The notes beneath the pieces are model-generated. The model saw only the letters and a program-made list of their open reading frames with translations. It did not search any database and was not told the origin of the DNA. This document shows positions 1 to 6,033 of a DNA stretch of 8,348 nt, one piece after another. Made by a program: the position numbers and the translations under genes. Origin of the DNA: Actinomycetota bacterium. Its GTDB lineage: Bacteria > Actinomycetota > Actinomycetes > Streptosporangiales > Streptosporangiaceae. Position 1 is the stretch's first letter. Each line of letters starts with the position of its first letter. The stretch covers positions 1-8,348 of the forward strand of contig DPMS01000929.1 of NCBI GenBank assembly GCA_003541285.1. The letters run 5' to 3'.

Positions 1-1
1 C

Positions 2-352
2 GAGCCGGCCACGGGCGGCGACTGGGGCGCCGAGTACCTGGACCTGGTGCTTGCCGTCCGGGTCGTGGCGAACCTGGACGAGGCTCTGGCGCACATCGCG
101 CGGTGGGGAACTCGGAACTCCGAGGCGATCGTGGCCCAGGACATCGGTGCCGCGCGCCGGTTCGCGCGGGCGGTGGACTCGGGCAGCGTGTTCGTGAACT
201 GCTCGACCCGGTTCTCCGACGGGGGCGAGTTCGGCTACGGGCTGGAGATCGGGATCTCGACGCAGAAGCTGCACGCCCGCGGGCCAATGGGGCTAGAAGC
301 TCTGACCTGCGTCAAGAACGTCACCTGGGGCACCGGGCAGGTCCGGGTCTAG
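2..352 (+). CDS. proA: Glutamate-5-semialdehyde dehydrogenase (gamma-glutamyl phosphate reductase), C-terminal part
   Basis: This is the last 116 residues of a protein whose start lies left of the window. ProA performs the NADPH-dependent reduction of glutamyl-5-phosphate to glutamate-5-semialdehyde, the second step of proline biosynthesis, in the cytoplasm. The fragment carries the characteristic ProA C-terminal signature. It reads [16 protein letters not shown] at fragment residues 65-80, then [18 protein letters not shown] at 82-99, and ends in the usual short GQVRV tail. The catalytic cysteine domain would lie upstream and cannot be judged. The stop is TAG at 350-352, followed about 30 nt later by a strong hairpin, so this is probably the last gene of its transcript. 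It has no evident link to the polysaccharide genes downstream. Identification is secure from the motif run. Confidence 0.95.
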   Translation, partial: EPATGGDWGAEYLDLVLAVRVVANLDEALAHIARWGTRNSEAIVAQDIGAARRFARAVDSGSVFVNCSTRFSDGGEFGYGLEIGISTQKLHARGPMGLEALTCVKNVTWGTGQVRV

Positions 353-382
353 CGGCCGGCCGACAGCACCCGGCTCGGCGAC

Positions 383-443
383 AGCAGCAGCGGTGGCGCG
401 TTGCTGTCGCTATTCACGACAGCAACGCGCCACCGCTGTTGTT
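383..443 (+). terminator. Strong hairpin, probable transcription terminator after proA
   Basis: Positions 388-409 and 417-438 are perfect reverse complements (22 bp), separated by the 7-nt loop CTATTCA at 410-416. In RNA the stem extends to about 383/443 through A-U, C-G and G-U pairs. It sits 30 nt after the proA stop and about 185 nt before the likely start of the next gene. There is no clean T-run, only a short T-containing stretch after the right arm. That is common for actinobacterial terminators, but it leaves room for an mRNA-stability or regulatory role. The symmetric stem could act on both strands. Confidence 0.65.
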
Positions 444-502
444 CGGCTGCTGTTGGCTGCTGGTTCGGCGGCAGGCAGGGCGAACGGGTCACGGTCGCTC
501 AG

Positions 503-524
503 GTCACCGCCCAGTCACCGCCCA
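503..524. repeat. 11-bp tandem duplication upstream of the operon
   Basis: GTCACCGCCCA occurs twice head-to-tail (503-513 and 514-524), followed by a further GTC. It lies about 105 nt before the proposed GTG start at 629, in the stretch where a promoter would be expected. Tandem 11-bp spacing places the copies on nearly the same DNA face, which suits a regulator binding site. A chance slippage duplication is equally possible. Confidence 0.5.
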
Positions 525-628
525 GTCGCTGCCGCCGGCCGCGGGACCTGGGGCCGGCTAGTCGGCGCGGTAAACGACGAGCGAATCGCGGTGTACCGCG
601 TGCATGTCGCGGACGGCCCGGCGGGCCG

Positions 629-2512
629 GTGCCCGGGGCGCTGAGCGGCCCGCCCGCGCCGCGGGAGGGCCACATCATCGGCCGGCTGGCCCGTTCGGCC
701 CTGGTTCCCTGGGCCGGCCTGGCGCTGAGCCTGGGCCTGTGGGCCGCCGGGCTGGCGGGGGTGGACGCCGCCCGGGTGAAGACGGCAAGCCTGGGGCTGG
801 TCTCGGTGCTCCCGGCCACTTTCTGGGCGGCCCTCGCGGTTCTCACGGTGAGTTTCTGCGCGGCCGTGGTCCGCCGCTCCACCCGCTGGCCCGTGCTGGC
901 CGCCCATGCCGCCGCCCTGGTCACGATCCTGCACGCGACACCCGCTCTCGTGTACGGGACGCTGCGGTACTCCTGGGCCTGGAAGCACATCGGCGTCGTC
1001 GACTTCATCGCCCACCATGGAGTGCAGTTCCATCTCGGCGACGTGCTGGGTGTCTACCAGGGCTGGCCCGGTTTCTTCGCACTCAACTCCTTCCTGACCT
1101 CAGCCGCCGGCCAGCCGTCGGCCCTGTCGTACGCGTCCTGGGCGCTGCTCGTCAACGACCTGCTGTGGCTGGGGCCCGTCCTGCTCATCGCCCGCGCCTT
1201 CACCTCCGACCAGCGGCTGGTCTGGACCGCGGCCTGGCTGTTCGAGCTGGGCAACTGGGTTGGCCAGGACTATTTCTCACCGCAGGCGTTCGCCTTCTTC
1301 CTGTACCTGGCCGTGATCGCGGTCTGCCTGCGCTGGCTCAGGGATCCGGAGAGCGCGTGGCGGCCGGTCACGGCCGGCCCTGGCGCGGGATCCGCCGGGC
1401 TGCGCCTGGCGTCCCGGTCGACCCGGCGCGTCCTGGTCGTCTGCCTGGTGCCGCTGATGGTGGCGATCGCGTCCAGCCATCAGCTCACGCCGTTCATGCT
1501 GATCTCGGCGCTCACCGTACTCGCCCTGGCCGGGCAGTTGCGGCCCCGCTGGCTGCCCCTGCTGATGCTGGCCATCACCGCCGGCTGGCTCGCGTACGCG
1601 GCCTGGCCGTGGCTGGCCGCGAACACCTCCCAGATACTGCAGGGCTTCGGCCTTCCCTGGGCGAACACCTCCGCGCATATCGTCGGTGGGGCGACCGGGG
1701 GACCCGGCCAGGTCATCGTCGACTGGGGTGCCCGCCTCCTCAGCGCGGCCGTGGTGATCCTGGCCTTCATCGGCTACTGGCGTTACCGGCGGCACCACAA
1801 CGCGCGAGCCCGCCGGTCATGGAACCGGGTCCCGCTGCTGGCGGCGGCCGCTGCCCCGGCGGTGGCCGCCAACAGCTACGGCGGCGAGATCATCTTCCGC
1901 GCGTTCCTGTTCGCCCTGCCCTTCCTCGCCGTGGCCGCCGCCGCCGCCTTCTTCCCCCACCCGAAAGCCGGCCGGCCGGTCCTGGCCGGCCTCGCGCTGG
2001 CGGGCACCGGCCTGGCGCTGGTGGCCGGCTTCAGCCTCGGCAACTACGGCAAGGAAGCGATGGACTATTTCAGCCCCGGGGAAGTAGCCGCTTCGGACTG
2101 GCTGTACAGGACCGCGCCACCGGGCGCCGAGGTGGTCGCCGCCACCAGCAACTTCCCGTGGGCATTCGTCCATTACAACTGGTACAGCTACACCTTCCTG
2201 GGGGAGACGGCGCCGTATATCTCGCAGGTCCCGCGTTCCCCGGTGAGCACCGTCATCGGCGTGCTGAAGCCCGGCCGCTCGCCAGCCTCCTACCTGGTCC
2301 TGACCAAAAGCCAGGCCGCCGAAGTCCAGCTCAGCGGGATATGGCCGGCCGGCACCTACTCCCGCATCGTCCATGACCTGATGGCGTCCGGCAGGTTCCG
2401 GGTCGTGTACAGCAACGCCGATGCCCAGATCCTGCAGCTGAGACCGGCCAAGGTGGCGCGCCAGTCACCGGTCCCGGCCCGCCACTGCGTGCGCGGGAGG
2501 GGGTGCCGGTGA
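629..2512 (+). CDS. Large polytopic membrane protein with extracytoplasmic C-terminal region (possible GT-C-like glycosyltransferase or polymerase)
   Basis: The protein has 627 residues if started at GTG 629. The frame is open back to 401, but that segment crosses the terminator hairpin and has no protein-like composition. GTG 629 is the first start that keeps the first hydrophobic helix (about residues 24-44). No good Shine-Dalgarno precedes it, and GTG 761 or 776 are alternatives. Roughly ten or more membrane segments fill residues 24-470. Residues 475-627 are mainly hydrophilic and probably extracytoplasmic. Distinctive loop motifs are YSWAWKHIGVVDFI (114-127), YQGWPGFF (143-150), GNWVGQDYFSPQAF (208-221), SSHQLTPF (282-289) and EIIFRAFLFALPF (420-432). 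Aromatic and acidic residues in early external loops plus a C-terminal soluble part are typical of GT-C transferases that use lipid-linked sugars. I recall such motifs in uncharacterised actinobacterial membrane proteins, but the function is inferred. D125 is a candidate catalytic acid. It is the first gene of the operon. Confidence 0.75.
   Translation: MPGALSGPPAPREGHIIGRLARSALVPWAGLALSLGLWAAGLAGVDAARVKTASLGLVSVLPATFWAALAVLTVSFCAAVVRRSTRWPVLAAHAAALVTILHATPALVYGTLRYSWAWKHIGVVDFIAHHGVQFHLGDVLGVYQGWPGFFALNSFLTSAAGQPSALSYASWALLVNDLLWLGPVLLIARAFTSDQRLVWTAAWLFELGNWVGQDYFSPQAFAFFLYLAVIAVCLRWLRDPESAWRPVTAGPGAGSAGLRLASRSTRRVLVVCLVPLMVAIASSHQLTPFMLISALTVLALAGQLRPRWLPLLMLAITAGWLAYAAWPWLAANTSQILQGFGLPWANTSAHIVGGATGGPGQVIVDWGARLLSAAVVILAFIGYWRYRRHHNARARRSWNRVPLLAAAAAPAVAANSYGGEIIFRAFLFALPFLAVAAAAAFFPHPKAGRPVLAGLALAGTGLALVAGFSLGNYGKEAMDYFSPGEVAASDWLYRTAPPGAEVVAATSNFPWAFVHYNWYSYTFLGETAPYISQVPRSPVSTVIGVLKPGRSPASYLVLTKSQAAEVQLSGIWPAGTYSRIVHDLMASGRFRVVYSNADAQILQLRPAKVARQSPVPARHCVRGRGCR
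2496..2500 (+). promoter_or_regulatory. Ribosome binding site deciding the start of the DUF1616-like gene
   Basis: GGAGG lies within a longer purine run (2495-2503). It is 8 nt before GTG 2509 but only 2 nt before the in-frame GTG 2503, so 2509 is the better start and gives a 4-nt GTGA overlap with the upstream stop. Confidence 0.6.
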
Positions 2513-2886
2513 ATCCCTCATCGCTGGCGGGCAGCCCGCCCCGGCGCCAGTTCCGCCGCCTGGCCGTCCCGGTGCTGCTGGCCGTGTCCGGCTGGGTGGT
2601 GCTCGGTATCACCGCGGTGGGAGTCCCGCAGGAGTTCCGCGCGGTCGCAGTCTTCGCCTTCGCTCTAGCCGCCCCCGGGGTGGCGCTGGTCCGGCTGCTG
2701 CCGCTGCCGGACATCCTGGAACGGGCCGTGCTGTCCCTCGCGCTTGGCATGAGCCTGGCCGCGCTCGCCGCGGAGGCGTTCGCGATCAGCCACATCCTGC
2801 GCCCTGACCTGGTGCTCGTCGTGCTGGCAGCCATCTGCTCGGCCGCTGCCCTGGCCGAGCTGGCCCGGGAGGTGAGGGTCCCATGA
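2509..2886 (+). CDS. Small four-helix membrane protein, DUF1616-like
   Basis: This is a 125-residue integral membrane protein of unknown function. After a basic, proline-containing N-terminus come four hydrophobic helices, at about residues 18-38, 43-65, 72-93 and 99-118. The second contains an AAPGVALVRLLPLP segment and is followed by ERAVLSLALGMSLA. This pattern (PG-x-AL in helix 2, then an acidic/Arg turn and a Leu/Ser-rich helix 3) resembles the DUF1616 family, found near polysaccharide genes in archaea and actinobacteria. The match is by eye and not certain. It starts at GTG 2509, overlapping the upstream stop by 4 nt. Its stop overlaps the next gene's ATG (ATGA, 2883-2886), so it is translated as part of the operon. 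It may be a partner of the large membrane protein before it. Confidence 0.7.
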   Translation: MNPSSLAGSPPRRQFRRLAVPVLLAVSGWVVLGITAVGVPQEFRAVAVFAFALAAPGVALVRLLPLPDILERAVLSLALGMSLAALAAEAFAISHILRPDLVLVVLAAICSAAALAELAREVRVP

Positions 2887-3680
2887 TGAACCCGGTCCCC
2901 ATCCTGCTGTACCACTCCGTCACGGCCGACCCGGCTGGGTGGATCGCCCCGTACGCCGTCAGCCCGGCCACCTTCGCCGCCCATCTTGACGCGGTGGTCG
3001 CCAGCGGCCGCGAGCCCCTCACCGTCTCCCAGTACCTCGATGGCCTGACCGGGGCCGCCCCCCTTCCCGCGCGCCCCGTCCTGATCACCGTGGACGACGG
3101 GTTCGCCGACTTTGCGGGTAACGCGCTGCCGGCGCTGGCCGGGCGGAACCTGCCCAGCACGCTGTATGTGACCACGGGCGCACTCGCGGACGGGCCCCAC
3201 GACAGCGTGCTGCCGCCGGCCGCCATGCTGCGCACCACCGATCTGGCGGGCCTGGAAGCCGCCGGGGTGGAGATAGGCGCCCACTCCCACACCCACCGTC
3301 AGCTTGATCTGCTGCCGGCCCGGGACGTGGCCGCTGAACTGTCCAGCAGCGGCGACCTGCTGGCACAGGCACTGGGGCACCGCGTGCGGAGCTTCGCCTA
3401 CCCGCACAGCTACTGGCGGGCGCGGGTGCGGCGGCTGGTGGCCGAGGCGGGTTTCGACTCGGCCTGTGCCGTCGGCAACGCACTCAGCTCCAGCCGCGAT
3501 CACCCGCTGTCATTGTCCCGGCTGATGGTCATGGCCGGCACCGACGCGGCCACCGTGGCGGGGTGGCTGGACGGATCTGGCGCGCATGCCATCACCCGCA
3601 AGCACCGGGTGCTGGCATGCGGCTGGCGCCAGTACCGGCGGGCGCGGCAGGCGCCGCGGGGACTGCGGTGGCCGCGGTGA
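2883..3680 (+). CDS. Polysaccharide deacetylase (NodB-type, carbohydrate esterase family 4)
   Basis: The 265-residue protein is predicted to remove N- or O-acetyl groups from a glycan using a divalent metal. NodB-fold motifs are visible. YHSV is at residues 10-13. Motif 1 is TVDDGF (69-74), with D71 as the likely catalytic base and D72 as a metal ligand. Motif 2 is HSHTH (134-138), supplying H134 and H138 as metal ligands. Motif 3 is FAYP (171-174). The expected hydrophobic ending PLSLSRLMV follows at 208-216. There is no signal peptide: the catalytic fold begins almost at the first residue, so the enzyme probably works in the cytoplasm, perhaps on a lipid-linked intermediate. The C-terminal 30 residues are strongly basic. 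GGAGGTGA at 2868-2875 is 7 nt before ATG 2883 (a second ATG follows at 2886). Substrate is unknown; N-acetylhexosamine is the usual one. Confidence 0.92.
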   Translation: MMNPVPILLYHSVTADPAGWIAPYAVSPATFAAHLDAVVASGREPLTVSQYLDGLTGAAPLPARPVLITVDDGFADFAGNALPALAGRNLPSTLYVTTGALADGPHDSVLPPAAMLRTTDLAGLEAAGVEIGAHSHTHRQLDLLPARDVAAELSSSGDLLAQALGHRVRSFAYPHSYWRARVRRLVAEAGFDSACAVGNALSSSRDHPLSLSRLMVMAGTDAATVAGWLDGSGAHAITRKHRVLACGWRQYRRARQAPRGLRWPR

Positions 3681-4729
3681 CCACCCACGCCCGCAAGCGG
3701 CACCGGCCAGTGCACCGGCGGGCCGGCCTGCCCCCGCGCACCTGGCTGATCCTGGTCATCACCGGCCTCGGGGTGGCACTGGCCGCCGGGTCCCTGGTCG
3801 CGCTGCGGACGGCGGGAACGACCCGGTGCGGGGCATCGGCCCTGCTGGTTCCCAGCTGCGGCGCGTGGTGGGGGATGTACCTGCCGGTCAGCAACGATGG
3901 CCAGCTGATCCCGGCGGTGACGGGGAAGGAGCGCTTCCTCGGGCGGCGGCTCGACATCATCGAGCGCTACCACGACATGTCGGCCAGCTCGGACGGCATC
4001 TTCCCCGGCCCAGCCGAGAAGCAGCTCGCCCGCAATCATCTGCTGCTGTTCTCCTGGGGCCCGGCCGTCTGGTCCACCAGCACCCGGTACCGCTGGAGCC
4101 TGATCGCCTCCGGGGCGCTGGACCGCACCGTCATCATCCCCGAGGCCAGGCGGCTGCGGGCCTTCCATCACACAGTGTTCCTGACGTTCTCGTCCGAGCC
4201 CGACGGCGCGGTGCCGGCCCTGGGCACGCCGGCGGAGTTCGTCGCCGCCTGGCGGCACATCCATGACGTCTTCGCCCGCGCCGGGGTCCGCAACGCGGTC
4301 TGGGTGTGGACAACCGAGGGCTACCTACCGCACGCGGCCACGATCGCGGCCCTGTATCCCGGCAATGCCTACGTCGACTGGATCGGGTACGACCCCTACA
4401 ACTACTACACCTGCCATCAGACGAGGTGGCTGTCGTTCGCCCAGACAGTGGAGCCCTTCTACCACTGGCTGATGGCCCGCCATTTCGGCGGCAAGCCGTT
4501 CATGCTCGCCGAATTCAGCACTGTTCCCGACCCGCTTGACCCGGGCCGGGCTGCGGCCTGGTACCAGAGCATCCCGCCGGTCATCGCCGCGCTTCCCCAG
4601 ATCAAGGCCCTCATCCAGTGGGACTCCACCGTCCCCGGCTGTGACCTGACGATTCCCAGCTCATCGGCGGCCGCCCGCGGGTACCGGCAGAGCGGCCTGT
4701 CGCCGTACTTCAGGAAGGAACTCCCATGA
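3677..4729 (+). CDS. Membrane-anchored GH26-like glycoside hydrolase
   Basis: The 350-residue protein has a basic N-terminus and one membrane anchor (about residues 22-44), placing the rest outside the cell. The catalytic region resembles glycoside hydrolase family 26 (beta-mannanase-like TIM barrel). It shows WWGMYLP (64-70) at the start, LTFSSEPDG (169-177) where the family has its acid/base Glu, giving E174, and VWVWTTEG (208-215). YVDWIGYDPYNYY (232-244) and KPFMLAEFST (273-282), with nucleophile candidate E279, follow. QWDS (314-317) lies on the last strand. Such ectoenzymes in biosynthetic loci usually trim or release the exported polymer. GTG 3677 overlaps the deacetylase stop by 4 nt (GTGA). 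GTG 3668, with GGGGA 5 nt upstream, would add three residues and is equally possible. The longer frame back to ATG 3563 runs inside the deacetylase gene and is unlikely. The assignment to GH26 is by motif; substrate is not predictable. Confidence 0.83.
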   Translation: MTTHARKRHRPVHRRAGLPPRTWLILVITGLGVALAAGSLVALRTAGTTRCGASALLVPSCGAWWGMYLPVSNDGQLIPAVTGKERFLGRRLDIIERYHDMSASSDGIFPGPAEKQLARNHLLLFSWGPAVWSTSTRYRWSLIASGALDRTVIIPEARRLRAFHHTVFLTFSSEPDGAVPALGTPAEFVAAWRHIHDVFARAGVRNAVWVWTTEGYLPHAATIAALYPGNAYVDWIGYDPYNYYTCHQTRWLSFAQTVEPFYHWLMARHFGGKPFMLAEFSTVPDPLDPGRAAAWYQSIPPVIAALPQIKALIQWDSTVPGCDLTIPSSSAAARGYRQSGLSPYFRKELP

Positions 4730-6033
4730 CCCCGGGGCTGGCCACACCGATCCTCGTCGGCGATCTGCACCTGGACGCGCCCCTCCCGGATCTGGGCGGC
4801 GACGGCCGGTACCGGGGGGCGCGCCTGCTCGCCCGGCTGCACGGCCAGCCCGTAGGTGAGGTCCTGCTCCGGCTGGGCCAGGCGCCGCTGCCCGCCGGCC
4901 GGCTTGCCACGCAGGTGTGGGCGCAGGTCGGTGACCGCGTCCGCGAGCATTACGCGGCCGACGGCATAGCGCCGCCTGCCGGGCTCGCAGCCGGCGGTCT
5001 GAGCCCTCGTGACCGGCCGGGCTGCGGGGGCCAGCCGCTGGTGGCCGGCGAGCCGAAGATCACGGTGGTGATCGCCACCCGTGACCGTCCCGAGAGCCTG
5101 CTGCGCGTCCTGGCGTCTTTGTGCCGGATGCAGTACCGGGCCTTCGACGTCGTCGTCGTGGACAGTGCTCCCAGCACCGAGCAGACGGCGCAGATCCTGT
5201 CCGGGCCGGCGCCGCTGGAGTGGCCGTTCCCCGTGTCCTATCTGCGGGTGTCCCGGCCGGGGCTGGCGCTGGCCCACAACGCGGCCCTGTGCGCGGTGAC
5301 CGGGGACATCGTCGCGATCACCGATGACGACGTCGAGGTCGACCCCGGCTGGCTGACCGCGGTCGCGCGGGCGTTCGCCGAGTCGGGCGCGACCTGTGTG
5401 ACCGGCCTGATCCTGCCCGCCGAGCTGGAGACCCAGGCGCAGTTGCTGGTGGAGCAGGCCGGCGGGTACAGCCGCGGGTTCACCAGGCACACGTTCACGG
5501 CCGCGATGCCCGCCCCCACCCCCCTGTTCCCGTTCACGGCCGGGCGGTTCGGGTCGGGGGCGAACATGGCGTTCCGGGCCGACTGGCTCGCGTCCCGCGG
5601 CGGGTTCGATCCGGCCACTGGCGCTGGCAGCCCGGCGCGGGGCGGGGATGACCTCCTCGCCTTCCTGCGGGTCATCACCAGTGGCGGGACGCTGGTCTAT
5701 GAGCCGGCCGCGATCGTGCGGCACTGGCACCGGCGTGACTACGAGGGGATGCGCCGGCAGGCGTTCGGCTACGGGGTGGGCCTGGGTGCGTACCTGACCG
5801 CGTCGCTGCGCGCGCGGCCGGCGCTGCTGGGTGCGATGCTGCGCCGCACGCTGCCGGCGGTGCGTCACCTGCTCGGCCCCCGATCGGTCAAGAACGCCGG
5901 CCACGAGCCCGGCTTTCCCCGTGAACTCGTGTGGCGGGAACGAGCCGGGCTGCTCACCGGCCCGTTCGCCTACGCCATGAGCCGCTGGCGGTATCGCGAC
6001 TGCCCGGCCCCGCGCCGGGGGGCGGCCGGATGA
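4726..6033 (+). CDS. Family 2 glycosyltransferase with N-terminal accessory domain
   Basis: The 435-residue protein transfers a sugar from a nucleotide-sugar donor in the cytoplasm or at the inner membrane face. The GT-A core starts near residue 110. It shows KITVVIATRDRPESL (111-125), DVVVVDS (141-147), RPGLALAHNAAL (177-188) and the metal-binding ITDDDVEVDPGWL (198-210; D200-D202). GSGANMAFR (277-284) and a GGDD acceptor/base motif (306-309, in place of the common ED) follow, and then RHWHRRDYEGMRRQAFGYGVGLG (332-354), typical of this actinobacterial GT2 branch. Residues 1-105 form a separate, unassigned N-terminal domain beginning VGDLHLDAPL. The last 75 residues are rich in Arg and hydrophobic residues and may touch the membrane. 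ATG 4726 has AAGGA 6 nt upstream and overlaps the previous stop by 4 nt (ATGA). Sugar specificity cannot be read from the sequence. Confidence 0.92.
   Translation: MTPGLATPILVGDLHLDAPLPDLGGDGRYRGARLLARLHGQPVGEVLLRLGQAPLPAGRLATQVWAQVGDRVREHYAADGIAPPAGLAAGGLSPRDRPGCGGQPLVAGEPKITVVIATRDRPESLLRVLASLCRMQYRAFDVVVVDSAPSTEQTAQILSGPAPLEWPFPVSYLRVSRPGLALAHNAALCAVTGDIVAITDDDVEVDPGWLTAVARAFAESGATCVTGLILPAELETQAQLLVEQAGGYSRGFTRHTFTAAMPAPTPLFPFTAGRFGSGANMAFRADWLASRGGFDPATGAGSPARGGDDLLAFLRVITSGGTLVYEPAAIVRHWHRRDYEGMRRQAFGYGVGLGAYLTASLRARPALLGAMLRRTLPAVRHLLGPRSVKNAGHEPGFPRELVWRERAGLLTGPFAYAMSRWRYRDCPAPRRGAAG

Larger units (their letters stand above)
353..628. other. Intergenic region between proA and the polysaccharide operon
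   Basis: This 276-nt gap separates two functional units and should contain the operon promoter. It holds the long hairpin at 383-443 and an exact 11-bp tandem duplication at 503-524. A small GC palindrome (GGCCC-GGC-GGGCC) lies at 615-627, directly before the proposed GTG start at 629. No convincing -35/-10 pair was found. The only A/T-rich hint is TAAACG at 571-576, without a good -35 partner. The reading frame is open through most of the gap, but its translation is Arg/Pro/Cys-rich and runs through the hairpin, so it was not taken as coding. Confidence 0.6.

Noticed and set aside
401..628. Upstream extension of the first operon gene to TTG 401
   Set aside because: It begins inside the terminator hairpin and encodes a Cys/Arg/Pro-rich stretch unlike the membrane protein that follows; GTG 629 is a better start.
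604..2376. 590-codon + strand open frame overlapping the large membrane protein
   Set aside because: Its translation is dominated by Arg, Pro, Gly and Ala without hydrophobic periodicity or motifs, the usual shadow of a high-GC gene in another frame.
2331..3503. 390-codon minus strand open frame
   Set aside because: It lies antisense to the DUF1616-like and deacetylase genes, has a low-complexity translation, and the sense frames carry recognisable motifs.
3563..3676. Long N-terminal extension of the GH26-like protein to ATG 3563
   Set aside because: It would overlap the deacetylase gene by 118 nt. GTG 3677 or 3668 gives a normal basic N-terminus plus anchor and fits the operon's overlap pattern.
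4459..5904. 481-codon minus strand open frame
   Set aside because: It is antisense to the GH26-like and GT2 genes; the translation is Arg/Gly/Pro/Gln-rich with no domain, while the sense strand has clear enzyme motifs.
5931..6029. Extension of the flippase-kinase start to 5931
   Set aside because: It would overlap the GT2 gene by about 100 nt with a basic, unstructured leader; ATG 6030 has a good ribosome binding site and an ATGA overlap.
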